DNA of 64,000 bases from Dendrophyllia cribrosa (taxonomy: Eukaryota > Cnidaria > Anthozoa > Scleractinia > Dendrophylliidae): positions 17,198,348-17,262,347 of the forward strand of contig JAJLRJ010000013.1 of assembly GCA_024195265.1 (NCBI GenBank), written 5' to 3'. The position numbers and the translations under genes were made by a program. Numbering within the stretch: the stretch's first letter is position 1; every line of letters starts with the position of its first letter. Under the pieces are notes generated by a model. The model did no database searches. It was given only the letters and a program-made list of their open reading frames with translations, and had not been told where the DNA came from. Of this stretch, positions 1 to 11,080 are shown piece by piece.

Positions 1-217
1 ATGATTCACCTGGAAACTTGATGAGTGGGTTTCTTTCCACTGTTTATATGTATCACTTTCCTTGTCCATCTGTTCATGGGCTTTACATTCAGAACAGTGC
101 AGTGACTTGACTTCATAATCAAGATTGAAGAATAAGCCCAGTCAATACTGAAATGACAAAAACAACTCTAATCTTGAAGGAATGTCCTCTCTTTTGCCAC
201 GTGCCATCAATAGTCAC
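1..217 (-). pseudogene. Mutator-like transposase, middle fragment
   Basis: Read on the minus strand, 217 to 1 encodes a stretch with VTIDGTWQKRGHS followed, after a one-base frame change, by DYEVKSLHCSECKAHEQMDKES and then a segment ending SSFQVNH. This resembles the catalytic N-terminal part of the Mutator-like transposase domain common in invertebrate genomes, where an Asp-Gly-Thr-Trp motif carries a catalytic Asp. It is a pseudogene because of the frame change, and it runs off the window start. It is the continuation of the fragment at 11,081-11,902 on the same strand; a 10.85-kb element separates the two. Family assignment is from motif recognition only. Confidence 0.6.
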
Positions 218-325
218 AGCTGTATGTAATAACAACCATAAATGTAACAAAACTCAACCATAAATGTAATAAGAATCAACCATAAATGTAATAAATGACT
301 AACCATAAACGTTATACATTTTTAA
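218..325 (+). repeat. Left TIR tip: ACCATAAATGTAATA tandem repeats
   Basis: About six degenerate copies of ACCATAAATGTAATA occur here in plus orientation. The same sequence is inverted at 10,880-11,070, and the array continues at 6,387-6,465. The array ends at TTTTTAA (319-325), where the composite insertion begins. Confidence 0.7.
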
Positions 326-1269
326 TCAACACTGTGCTACTGACACTTTTACCTTACAGTGCTCGACGTTGCGACCTGTGGGGTCGCCAATGCGACTGGA
401 TTTTATCCGCTGGCGACTTACCTTTCACTCTTGGTCGCCAGTTTGGCCACTAAGATATTTTCATTTAGATTTTTTTACTTTCTTAGTCGTAACAGAAGAA
501 TATACATTGTACTTTCTCCTTTTCACGTATAGAGTGTGTGCGCTCACGTGACCCTTGAATTACCGTCCGCCATGTTGGAGGACCACTTTGATGAGTTTTC
601 CCTGTGTTTACCTTCTATAGAGCAGGCAGTGCGAGCGCTTTTAAAATCATAACTCGCGTTTCCTTTAATGTTATGAATTAAAATCGAAAAGGTACCTAAT
701 GTACAGTGCTTTTTTGTCATTTGTGCTAATTTAAATCCCAAAACCCTTTTTCTTTCGATAATTAGGGCCGTATTTGTTTCGATCAATTCGATTTGCCGAT
801 TTGCCGGCACAATTTTTTTAAAACCTTGAAAACATTATCACAGAGTAGAAAATCAGCCACACTTATAAAATCGGTTTTACGTCAACAATATTTCTTATAA
901 AATGGAATCATTTTCATGCTCGCGACAAATCGTACAATCAGTCTTGTAGCGTCTCTTTTTATAGCTACAGTTTGTCGGTTCCTTGATTGAACGCTGCAAT
1001 TTGTCTGCACGAAATTTTGTTTCGAAGTGGTTTCTGTGGGAAACTTGTTCCCTGGGTGCTTTATACTATTTAGCCAAGAAAACCGGTATTTCCGGTTGGA
1101 AAGCAAAAGGTACCGGCTTGATTTTCAGGGAATTTGGGTTGAACTAGTGGAAACTTCAGCGATTAGTAGCGTGAGCCCGGCAGCCGGGCACGTTCTTCAA
1201 AGGAGTCTTCAAAAATGCCTCAGAAATTCTCACAGAATTTTCACGAAAAGCTTCATTTAAACCTCCTAA

Positions 1270-1508
1270 GAGTATTCTATCTTTGTTTAAAAATGTCAAG
1301 CGCTTTGAAAAGCTATTTTGGTTTTGTAGTTGACGAATTCTCCGAGTTTGTGCATACAATAAAATCGCTGTGTTCTCGACACTTAGAAAATCTGAGTGTC
1401 GAGAACATAGCGATTTTATAGTATGCACAAGCTCGGAGAATTCGTCAACTACAAAACTGAAATAGTTTTTCGAAGCGCTTGGCATTTCCAAACAAAGATA
1501 GAATACTC
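1270..1508. repeat. Palindromic MITE, about 239 bp
   Basis: The two arms, about 110 bp each, start GAGTATTCTATCTTTGTTT at 1,270 and end with its complement at 1,508. The spacer around 1,380-1,400 is short. The arms are highly similar but not identical. No coding capacity is supported; ORFs here are the two arms read in opposite directions. Confidence 0.75.
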
Positions 1509-1813
1509 ACAGGATGTTTCTGAATGAGGCCTTCGAGATTTTAGCATATTTGACAGCATCGGAGGCTCAAGTTATGTTGTTTCAGTCACCATTTTGATTA
1601 CGTCAGTCCTCCAACATGGCCGCCGGTAAGTTTGTGACGTCATCCGCACACACACACTATAAAGCGATCAAAAGTATTCTTCTGATTGTAAGTTGAAACC
1701 CGATCGACACAGACTCTCTTTGGGCTCGTCACGTAATCTTTCCTAAATGAAAGCGACAATTGTTTCTAAAATTAGATTTTTGCAAAAAAAAAAACACATT
1801 TTACTGTTTGAAA

Positions 1814-3163
1814 GGGGCGTCTGGAAAACACAGAATCCGGAATCGGAACCGGAACCGGAACCGGAATCCGGAATCCGGAATCCGGAAAATTGTTGTTAAG
1901 ATAAATAGGCCATTTCCGAGTTGCTTTTTGTCTCGTTATCAGAGTGAGGCTTGGTGCACAACCTTTCATGTGAAAATTAGTTTTATTTACATGTGAATGA
2001 AAACTAATTTTCATATGAAAGGTTGTGCACCAAGCCTCGCTTTGATAACGAGACAAAAAGCAACTCGGAAATGGCCTATTATATTAATACGGAACATTTT
2101 CAGCCGAAGCAGACTAGGATGCGTTGAAATATGTAGTAAAATCACCGAGGAAACAAAACTTAGGAAGGAAACATTCGCAGGACTTGTGCACGTAGGTAGC
2201 TTTTTTGCTGCTATAAGAGAGCTTCTGCGCCATAATTTCCACATAGTGATTATACGACCGACAATTGATTTGATCTCCAGAATTCAATCTATATTTTTTG
2301 GTAATCGAACTCCATGGTGCTGACAAAAAAAAACAGGTGTTTGCTCAGACATCGTCCAAGCAAAAAATAGGAGCGATTACCTGCCTCTCGATGCAAATAT
2401 GGCGCGAATTTATAAGGTGATGTGCTGGATAAGGTTACCTATGATTGACATCTGTACTCCGCCTTCGTTCTCCGGCGTGAGAACATTTTTGCTCTTTGGT
2501 GAGAAACTTGAAAACATGCAAGAGCCAAGGAGTCACGACAGTCCTGACAAGAAAAGGTGATTCACAAAAATACATGTTCGAGTTTTATTGTTGTTGCATG
2601 GTTAGCGTTTAATAAACGCCGATCTATTTGTTTTCCTAAATGTTTTTGCTTCACTTTTTAGATCTCGTCACGAAAACAAGACGACAAGAACTCGACATAG
2701 GTATAAAGTTTCCAGCACATGTAAAATTCGTACTGTACTGTGCAATTTTCAAAAAGTTTCAACTGATTCTAGCAAACACCTGGTTTTTTTGTCAGCACCA
2801 TGGAGTTCGATTACCAAAAAATTGAATTCTGGAGATCAAATCAATTGTCGGTCGTATAATCATTATGTGGAAATTATGGCGCAGAAGCTCTTTTATAGCA
2901 GCAAAAAAGCCTCCTCGTCCTATTTTAAGGCAAGGAAAAACCCATGTTACCTACGTGCACAAGTTCTACGATTGTTTCCTTCAAAAGTTTTGTTTCCTCG
3001 GTGATTTTACTACATATTTCAACGCATCCTAGTCTGCTTCGGCTGAAAATGTTCCGTATTAATATAATTTATCTTAACAACAATTTTCCGGATTCCGGAT
3101 TCCGGTTCCGGTTCCGGTTCCGGTTCCGATTCCGGATTCCGGATTCTTTGTTTTCCAGACGCC
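1814..3163. mobile_element. Foldback element with GGAACC-type hexamer arrays in both arms
   Basis: The left arm (about 1,814-2,345) and right arm (about 2,772-3,163) are inverted copies. The outer ends carry GGGCGTCTGGAAAAC followed by a short array of GGAACC/GGAATCC units (1,840-1,890), mirrored at 3,090-3,150. The inner ends share the block around CAGCACCATGGAGTTCGA. The loop is about 2,346-2,771. A 169-bp MITE interrupts the left arm only. No transposase was found. Confidence 0.7.
1908..2076. repeat. Nested 169-bp palindromic MITE
   Basis: The element starts GGCCATTTCCGAGTTGC and ends with its complement, with inverted arms of about 75 bp around a short AT-rich centre near 1,990. TA dinucleotides border it. 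The matching place in the opposite arm of the host element (about 3,060-3,075) lacks it, which shows insertion after the larger element formed. Confidence 0.75.
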
Positions 3164-3540
3164 CGTTTGAAAGTGCATATAATAGGTTTTTGGAATCAAG
3201 AATAATCGCATATTATAATCTATTAAATTTGTAGCTTTCCAAAAGATGAACAATATTGGAAATTTGATTCAATTTATAGTGAAGCGATACTCTGATAATG
3301 ACTGCGTGTGCCGTGTTTTCTCGACAATAAAATCACAGTTTTGTAATTTTTGCAGCCTTAATTTTCATTTTAGCAACTGTAGTTCCTAAGGAATATGTGA
3401 AACAAATGAAATAGTTGTCGCTAATGCTATTCATAAACTGAAAACAACCATAACCGTAAAACAAATTATTGTCGATATTGGATTTCGCCTAGCCTGTGAA
3501 CGTGTCTGGCCGTGGCCCTAGGATCGGACTCGATCGAGTA

Positions 3541-3834
3541 TACAGCTATTTCAATTTAGGTTGTCGGATGATAGCTTCAAGCGTACGCAACGAGACCGCA
3601 AGGTACTTTGGGAATTTTATGAATACGATAAATTGACGAAAGCAAATTATAATGCCTCGTCCATACAGCGAAGGCAAACATTTATGGTGCTAACATCCAC
3701 CTCACTCATCGCATTAACAAACGCAAAAACCGCGAACTTAAGCTAAGACCAATTTACAACTACTCATAGTAACTTGCGGTCTCGTTGCGTACGCTTGAAG
3801 CTCTCATCCGACAACCTAAATTGAAATAGCTGTA
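3541..3834. repeat. MITE with about 70-bp inverted repeats
   Basis: It starts TACAGCTATTTCAATTTAGG and ends with the reverse complement. Both arms continue through the block ACGCAACGAGACCGCAAG. The unique centre is 3,610-3,770 and holds no supported gene. Confidence 0.7.
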
Positions 3835-4829
3835 TTCATCTTATCACGACATCAGTAATTTATAGAGTAGGACATAGATAGATTGATATAAAGTTAACTC
3901 TTTCGTTTAATTTCATTAAATGTATTTTGAATGAAAATAGCCCCGGTGCTTTTAAATATTTGCAAGTTTGTTTAAGACTTCGCATCGCTGGCTGTCAAGC
4001 GTCAGTAAAGCGCGAAGGTCGATTTTAATACACACTGATTTTTCGATCCGGCCCAGTCCGACTTCTCAAAATGTGTTGGACTGCAGCAGATTTATGTATA
4101 AATAGAGTCTTAAAGAAACTACTCGAAACTACTGCCGATAAAACACTTTTGTAACGTGTGTACATGTAGCTTTCATTCGCTGCGACCAGTGAAAAATATT
4201 TCGCATCAAAAGTTTGTACGAAAATCATAAAGTAGAGCGGTTTTGCAAAACATCGGTTGACATGTCATTTAAAAATTATCCATGGGCCAGATATAAAAAA
4301 TCCCCAAGCATGCGTATTTAAATTCACAGTTTCACAAGCATAGCTCACGAGAAACTCAGGTCAATTATCTTCAAAACCCGTGCAGTCAATTGTAGGTGAT
4401 ATGCATCACTGAACATGAAAAGTCTATGTACAACTCGCAACGTGTAAACTGCGTAAAAAAATATGTGTGTTTCGACGCTAGTTAATGAAAAAAGAAATGA
4501 AACAAAGGTTGCATCTTTGAGGGGTTTTTATAGATAGAAAAATTTATTTTTCCATTCTCTTTTAGTGGGAATTCTAGCGGAACGCTGCGAAGCTAACAAC
4601 TGATAGTATCGAAAAAGAAGGCGGAGTTGTTCTTACAGTGAAATAACTGGCAAACGTAAAGTATCGTGCGAATCGTGTCCGTTTTCCCGTGTTCAAATGT
4701 AGTTTACTGGTGTCGTGAACAAAGCCGTGCCTATCTAGTTGAGCTCGTGTAGAAAAGTGCTATAGTTACATAATAATATGTTCTCTTTGGATTGTATAAA
4801 AATATACGGCCCGGGACGGCCCGAAGGGC
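3835..4829. other. No gene recognised
   Basis: AT-rich sequence with no ORF I can assign. It lies within the block bounded by the CAGxGCTCGAC tips. Confidence 0.5.
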
Positions 4830-4929
4830 CGCCGAAAATTTTTGGCGACTAGAATACTTGTGCTGGCGACCAATTCTGAAAACTTAGTGGCCAGCTGGCC
4901 CCTAGATTTTTTCCTGAAAGTCGAGCCCT

Positions 4930-6150
4930 GCCTTTGTCCAGGATATCCAGAAATTATCTATGCATGGTAAGGTTATGGTTTCGTTCGATGTTGAAAGTCC
5001 CTTTACCAACATACCACTTGAGGAGTGTATTGACCTGGCGGTTAATTATATCTCCGAGGGAAACCCCGAACTTAAGTTTAATAATTCTGAACTAAGGAAT
5101 CTTTTTTCCGTAGCCACTGCCCAGACCCACTTTTTATTTAATGGTTCCTTCTACGATCAGATAGATGGTGTAGCCATGGGTTCTCCCCTTGCTCCCGTTC
5201 TTGCTAACCTTTTTATGGAACATCATGAAAAGTTATGGCTCGAAAATTTTGAAGGGTCCGAGATTTTATTTTATCGCTGATATGTAGATGATACTTTTTG
5301 TTTATTTCACTCGGACCATGATGCTGTTCTGTTTTTCAACTATATCAACTCTAGGCACCCCAATATTAGGTTTACCATGGAAAAGGAGGTAGATCATACT
5401 ATACCATTCTTAGACGTTCTGATTAACAATATTTCAGATTCTCCTGTTTCCAGCGTCTATCGTAAGAAGACCTTTACTGGTCTATTAACTAATTATTTTT
5501 CTTTCACATCATTTTCCTACAAATTGGGTCTCATTAAGACTCTTGTGGACAGAACCTATAAGATTAATAACACCTGGTTAGGCTTTCATGAAGATATTAG
5601 TAAACTCATGAAAATCCTTAAAAAAAATCTTTTTCCCACCCAATTAATTGAGAAGGTTGTCAGCCGTTACATTACTGGGACCCACAACATTCCTGACTGT
5701 CCCCCAGATCCTACCACCAAAGCTGCACCCCCGTTTTATTTCAAATTACCTTATACAGGCCATTTTTCCACTGTTACACAGAAAAGGATTCGGCAACATA
5801 TCAAACGATATTGTAACAATATACATGTAGATATAAAATTAGTCTTTTCGTCTTTCAAGATCGGCAACATGTTTAGCGTGAAAGACCCTATCCCGAGCGG
5901 GCTCCGTTCGTGTGTTGTTTACAAATTTTTGTGTGCGGGCTGTAATGCCTGCTACGTCGGCGAAACCACCCAACATTTTTCCACACGCGTTCATGAGCAC
6001 TTATCCACTGATAGGGCTTCTCACGTATTCAAACACCTGGAAGACTCTAAAGAATGCCACAGTTTATGTTCACCTAATAGTTTCAATATCTTAGATCATG
6101 CTTCCACCAATTTTCAGCTTAAGATGAAGGAAGCTTTGCATATTAAATGA
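4930..6150 (+). pseudogene. Penelope-like element reverse transcriptase with GIY-YIG endonuclease, 5'-truncated
   Basis: Reverse transcriptase motifs appear in order: VSFDVESPFTNIPL, GVAMGSPLAPVLANLFM, then the catalytic YVDD block at about 5,281-5,292. The C-terminal region has CAGCNACYVGETTQ, a GIY-YIG-like endonuclease core typical of Penelope-like elements, followed by RVHEH. The frame is open from 4,930 to 6,150 except for a single TGA at 5,278-5,280 immediately before YVDD. That is consistent with CpG decay of an Arg CGA codon. The N-terminal third of the RT is missing. The copy is inactive but only lightly decayed. Confidence 0.85.
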
Positions 6151-6386
6151 AAACAACCTTCTTTGAACCAACAGTTGCATCATGTTAATTTAAAACTTTC
6201 TTTTTAATCACGTGTTGTCACACATTCTTTCATTTATTTGTCAAAGGTGTTTTCTCTCATTAGCATTTTCATTTACTTAGTATAAATTCAACTTTGTAAC
6301 TTAAAATTTCAAACTGAAGATGACAAAGGATTGTCGAAACATGTCTTTTAAAATCAAGTCAGTTGTCGTTACTTTGAAAATTATGA
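6151..6386 (+). repeat. Penelope-like element 3' tail with hammerhead-like motif
   Basis: The sequence downstream of the endonuclease ends with CTGAAGATGAC (6,315-6,325) and GTCGAAACATG. The GACAA and TTGTC blocks between can pair. Such CTGANGA...GAAA signatures mark hammerhead-ribozyme-like ends known in Penelope-like elements. Related tails occur at about 34,140-34,190 and 43,400-43,440. Confidence 0.45.
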
Positions 6387-6602
6387 CCATAAATGTAATA
6401 ATCTGACTCACCATAAATGTAATACATTTTAACCATAAATGTAATAAACTGGCTATTACTATCAAATAGAGTACTTTGAAACTTGAAATAGAGGCTCCAC
6501 GTTGTAACGAAAAGTCAACCACATTTGAATCATTATGTAGCAAGCTTCCAACTGCCAATACTAACTGCAGTCACTTACATGTATGAAAATCCGCTTAACA
6601 AC
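6387..6602 (+). repeat. Left TIR, second piece
   Basis: It contains CCATAAATGTAATAA copies, then a block ending GTAGCAAGCTTCCAACTGCC. It is the inverted counterpart of about 10,700-10,950, and is separated from the first TIR piece by the composite insertion. Confidence 0.7.
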
Positions 6603-7860
6603 TTAAGAGCAGATCCGTGCAAGAATCAAACAAAATCGCAAATCTTCGGCAAAGCTGAAAAAAATCAAATTCGCTTCTCTTTTGCATATAGATAGTCTAT
6701 AGTAAGTACATGAATGCCATGTAGTTTTTTCCTTGAAATATCTATTTGTTTCCGAGAAAAGCGAAGAAAGTCGGTATCATCTCAGGGCACAATTTGGCAA
6801 TCCCAAACACATGCAAACAGGGTTGAAATAAGTCATGATTCACTCGACTCGCGTATCAAAACTACTGCGCTAGAAAAAGCTGTCACAGCTCCAATTTGTT
6901 GTACAACTTGTCATAGTCTAAATACCATGATTTTATAAAAATTAGATTAATCTAAGTATTCAAATGAAGTCAAAAGCTTATGGCTCTCCCGTTCTCCGTA
7001 AAACGGTAGGCGAAAAACAACGATAATTTTGAGCATGTGCCTTTGTTCAGAATTTCGTAATATTATGAACGACAATACTAGAGATGACGATCTTTCAAAA
7101 TATGTAAAGTTTAGTTTACATTTAGTTTACTTTAAGCTATGTACAGTGCGGTACGAAACATTTTGGACATTCAAGAATGTCATATCCAAGTTAAGGTTTG
7201 TATATTTCCATTGTTTTTTGGCGTCAGAGTTTAATTGCCAAGATTTCTCAAGGAAAAACGTTCTAAGTGTTTTTGTTGTTGGTCACGCATACACAAGATG
7301 GCGTGATTTTATGTCTTTCGTTCACGATTTTCAACAAATTCTTAAAAATCCCAAATTCATTTCCCCAAACTAAACTTTACATATTTTGAAAGATCGTCAA
7401 TTCTAGTATTGTCATTCTTAATATTACGAAATTCTGAACAAAGGCACACGCTCAAAATCATTGTTGTTTTTCGCCTACCGTTTTACGGAGCACGGGAGAG
7501 CCATAAGCTTTTGGCTTCTCTTGAATACTTAAGTTAATCCAATTTTTATGAAATCATGGTGTTTAGTCGATGACAAGTTATGCAACAAATTGGAACTATG
7601 ACAGCTTTTTCTAGCGCAGTAGTTTTGATACGCGAGTCGAGTGAATCATGACTTATTTTAAGCCTGTTTGGTGTCGCCAAATCGAACCCCGGGCTGAAAA
7701 CTAATGTTTTCGTTTTCCCAGAAACAAATACGTTTTTCAAGGAAAAAACTACACAGCAATTGTATACTTACTAAAGGCTACCTGTATGCAAAAGAAGAGC
7801 GAATTTTAGTTTTTTAACTTTGCCGTGTAATGTTTGATTTTTGCACGGATTTGCTCTTAA
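6603..7860. mobile_element. TTAA-flanked 1.25-kb foldback element
   Basis: TTAA at 6,603-6,606 and 7,857-7,860 brackets a 1,250-bp unit whose ends, GAGCAGATCCGTGCAA and its near complement, begin inverted arms of about 500 bp (6,607-7,118 and 7,366-7,856). A unique centre lies between. A TTAA duplication is the hallmark of piggyBac-type transposition. No transposase is present, so this is a non-autonomous copy. ORFs inside are mirrored between the arms and are not supported as genes. Confidence 0.75.
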
Positions 7861-8065
7861 TGGCCACATTACATATTTTTGGTATTGTATGGCACGTCTG
7901 AGTGTCACCTCTGGAAAGCCTCAGATAACCGTTGATGAGTATGCTTTTTGTACAGTTTTCAACAATAGAACAAATGCTGCTTTAGGAGTTTCTTCTCAGT
8001 AAGCAAAGCGTCCCACTCTCAACAACCTACACTGAACCTAGAAGGTTTGAAGATATCACTATTAT
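7861..8065 (+). repeat. Left TIR, third piece
   Basis: This is the inverted counterpart of 10,505-10,695, including the block CCCACTCTCAACAACCTA. Together with 218-325 and 6,387-6,602 it makes a left TIR of about 530 bp. Confidence 0.7.
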
Positions 8066-8572
8066 TATATATACATACAAACGAACGGTCAACCGTCTAT
8101 ATGGTTGGTGTACACGCAAATTCAAAAGAATAGCTTCTAAGTAAATGAAAAGATTGCCGAGAGTAAGCATCAATAGGGACACATGTCTTGGTTGGCAAAG
8201 TATGAGGAAAATAAATTGTAAAGGACTACGGGAAAAGTAGTGGACTTGTGTTAGCGTTAAAAGAGAACATAAACAGCAAAAACTGGATAAACGCTTGGAT
8301 CAATCTCCCGTTTGCTGGAGTAGGTACGTGGGTATACGTGAAAGAGATCGTTTAAAGAAAAGGGAAGAAAAACTGACAAATGGCAGCTATCACATAACTG
8401 ACTATCTTTGTGTAAAGTTACTACTGTACCTAAGTATTGTGTGTTCGGTGTTGTTATTACTGGGTTTTCAAGTCTTGTTGAGGTTGGGTGCAATAATGTT
8501 GTTGGTTACGAACATTTCATCATTTCATAAACTTCCAGGAAACTGCATAATCGCTGTGTTGTTATACCAGAA

Positions 8573-8834
8573 ACCCATAAGTGGGTTGAAACGTGCAACT
8601 GTCTCTTGTACGCTTTAAAACAAGCTTCCGATTATTCAATTTGCTAAGAAGTTGTTACAGCCATATTTGGAAAATCAAGATAAAAATATTAACCAATCAA
8701 TTCGCTAGAACAACTTGCTTCCAATCTCCCCGGACCGAGGGGTTTCCAAATATGGTACTAAGCAAAAAATGAATATTCGGAAGCTGTGAATGCGCGTTAC
8801 ACGTTTCAACCCACTTATGGGTTTCTGGTTATAC
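8573..8834. repeat. MITE with ACCAGAAACCCATAAGTGGG tips
   Basis: The first about 35 bp at 8,573-8,607 reappear inverted at 8,800-8,834. The centre is unique and no gene is supported. Confidence 0.7.
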
Positions 8835-9061
8835 TTAACTAGTAGTTTCTTATAGAAAGTGAATTGCTGCGAAGATGTGACGGATTTATGACTTTTATTT
8901 ACGGAGCCGTTTTCACATTAGTGTCGTAAATCCCAAAGCAAAGTAATTACTTTGTTTAGACCCGGATTAGAGCAGCGCGTCCGTCATGTTTGTACACTGA
9001 GCAGTTTAAAAGTCACAATTTACTCACAATGCATGGATATTCCAAAATCTATTAAAATGGT

Positions 9062-9091
9062 GCTATATATATATATATATATATATATTAT
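9062..9091. repeat. (AT)n microsatellite
   Basis: An uninterrupted alternating AT run of about 28 bp. Confidence 0.95.
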
Positions 9092-9857
9092 AACAGTAGC
9101 ACAGAAATTTTCGAATTTGGCCATCGCGAATTATTTTCATTTAAAATTTGTAAACAAACCAAACGGACGGTCGTGTCACGAAACAACGGGGACGTGACTG
9201 AAAATTAAAAAAAATGTCACAATTGATACGCAGAGTGCAGAGCCCTCTCAGTTGTTGGCCGATATTAAAGTTAGATTGTTGTGATTAGTGTCATTACTTG
9301 TAGTTTCTGTGTTCAGCTTCACTAAACGATCGGAAGATGCAGTTTTACTGGCTTACTCGCAACATGTTCCTTATTTTTCGACGACTGGAAGTACAGAGTT
9401 TCCCGACGATTTGTATAAAAGTTCTGATAAACATTTTTAGCAACATCTTTTTAAGCGGTTGCGATATATTTTCACTTACCAAATCGGTTTGTATTGTGGA
9501 ATCCATTTGTATTGCGGAATCCATCATGGCGGCAAGGCCGTTCTCTCCAACCCCGTTCCAGGCCGTTCTGAATGCACGAAATCGAGGCATTTTGTACGAC
9601 AAAGTTCGCGACAAACATATTTTTTTGCCTCAGGACTTTGGTATCTAGCAATCGTGTGTTCGTGACGTCATCATGTCCTTTCGAAATAGTCTGCTGCGAA
9701 GCTGGTGCTTCGCAGCAACAAGTAAATCAAGTCTGCATGGTCAGAACTTTTGCAGACAGCCAGAAGTCCACTTTTAAAAAGGGACAGACAGAGTTGAGTC
9801 AACCATTTTTAATTTTTGTTAGATTTTGCCATTAAACTGTTCAAAATATAAATAATA

Positions 9858-10136
9858 AAGGGGTGAGTGGAATAAAGCCCTAAGTGACTTGTGATCAACT
9901 GCTAGATTCTCCTTCCAGTTTGTCTTGTATATGCTCATGTAACAGAGGGAGAATTTGGTTTCAGATCAGGAGTCACTTAGGGCCTTATTCCAGTTTGGGA
10001 TAAGGCCCTAAGTGACTCCTGATCTATAGCCAAATTCTTCTTTTGTTATATGAGCATATACAAGACAAACTGGAAGGAGAGGCTACAGTAGCAGTTGATC
10101 AGAATTCACTTAGGGCTTTATTCCACTCACCCCTTA
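9858..10136. repeat. Palindromic MITE, about 279 bp
   Basis: It starts AAGGGGTGAGTGGAATAA and ends with its complement. The arms are nearly continuous, with the centre near 10,000 (CCAGTTTGGGATAAGG). Confidence 0.75.
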
Positions 10137-10504
10137 TTTAATTTATTTATTGTTGGATTTTTTACGACTATAAATTTTGTAACTTTAGGAGAAACAGAAA
10201 AGAAATAAAACACAACTTGGACACATAGTATTTTTTAACAAGGGATGTCAGGTCACCTGATATCCTCAAGGTATTGAGGGGTATGATTTTGGACAAATGT
10301 CAGTATTTCAAGATTGCTCTCCCTTATCATTGAGTTTGAGTTTAAAGCACTGAGGTTGTGAGTATCACAGTCTTCCTTCAGTTTCAAACCTTAAGTATCA
10401 TGATGCAGAATGTTCCATTTCAAAGTGTTGAAACGAGGTCAACAAAAATCAAAATTTCGTAAATTGCACCTTTTGTAAACGGTTCGTTGCTATGTACATA
10501 TAAG

Positions 10505-11070
10505 AATAGCAATATCTTCAAACCTTCTAGGTTGTTGAGAGTGGGACGCTTTGCTCGCTGAGAAGAAACTCCTAAAGCAGTATTTGTTCTATGGTTGAAA
10601 ACTGCACAAAAAGCATTCTCATTAACGTTTATCTGAGGCTTTCAAGAAGTGACACTCAGACATGCCATACAATACCAAAAATATGTTAAGTGGCCATGAA
10701 GTTGTTAAGCGGATTTTCCATAATTGACTGCAGTTGGTATTGGCAGTTGGAAGCTCGCTACATAATGATTCAAATGCAATTGACTTTTCGTAACAATGTG
10801 GAGCCTCTATTTCAAGACATTACATGTAAGTAACCACTTAAAATAGTTTCAAACTCTATTTGATAGTAATAGCCAGTTTATTACATTTATGGTTAAAATG
10901 TGTTACATTTATAGTGAGTCAGATTATTGCATTTATGGTTAAAAATGTATTACATATATGGTTAGTCATTTGTTATATTTATGGTTGATTCTTATTACAT
11001 TTATGTTTGGTATTACATTTATGGTTGATTTTTATTACATTTATGGTTGTTATTACATTTATGGGTGATA
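10505..11070 (-). repeat. Right TIR of the 10.85-kb element (intact)
   Basis: It is the inverted copy of the three left pieces. The outer 200 bp is the TTACATTTATGGT tandem array. Because it is uninterrupted, it shows the empty sites of both left-arm insertions. Confidence 0.75.
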
Positions 11071-11080
11071 CAACAGTGAC

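Larger units (their letters stand above)
357..4930. mobile_element. Candidate DNA transposon with CAGxGCTCGAC tips
   Basis: The two 11-bp tips match at 10 of 11 positions in inverted orientation. They are followed by related sequence containing GGCGACxxx and TGGCCACTAAG blocks at 400-470 and, inverted, at 4,830-4,910. CAG-type tips are seen in hAT elements, but no transposase is visible and the 8-bp flanks do not match. Nested palindromes fill much of the interior. The superfamily is uncertain. Confidence 0.3.
326..6386. mobile_element. Composite insertion interrupting the left TIR
   Basis: Comparison with the uninterrupted right arm shows that 326-6,386 is extra sequence. Its right part is a Penelope-like element (4,930-6,386). 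Its left part (357-4,930) is bounded by near-identical inverted tips, CAGTGCTCGAC (357-367) and GTCGAGCCCTG (4,920-4,930). These are flanked inside by similar AT-rich blocks encoding no clear protein, so this may be a second transposon inserted in the Penelope-like element. No convincing 8-bp target duplication flanks 357-4,930. Confidence 0.5.
8066..10504. other. Interior of the 10.85-kb element; no transposase seen
   Basis: Apart from two MITEs and an AT microsatellite I see no supported gene. ORFs of 80-107 codons at 8,295, 8,952 and 9,337 have no recognisable domains and repeat-like composition. Confidence 0.5.
218..11070. mobile_element. 10.85-kb foldback-type element with long TIRs, disrupted by nested insertions
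   Basis: The right end (10,505-11,070) is the reverse complement of a left end now found in three pieces: 218-325, 6,387-6,602 and 7,861-about 8,065. Placed in order, the pieces match the right arm continuously. Both tips consist of degenerate tandem copies of ACCATAAATGTAATA. The element splits a Mutator-like transposase pseudogene and is flanked by an imperfect 10-bp direct repeat, CAATAGTCAC (208-217) and CAACAGTGAC (11,071-11,080), a plausible target duplication. No transposase belonging to the element itself was recognised in the interior. Confidence 0.65.
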
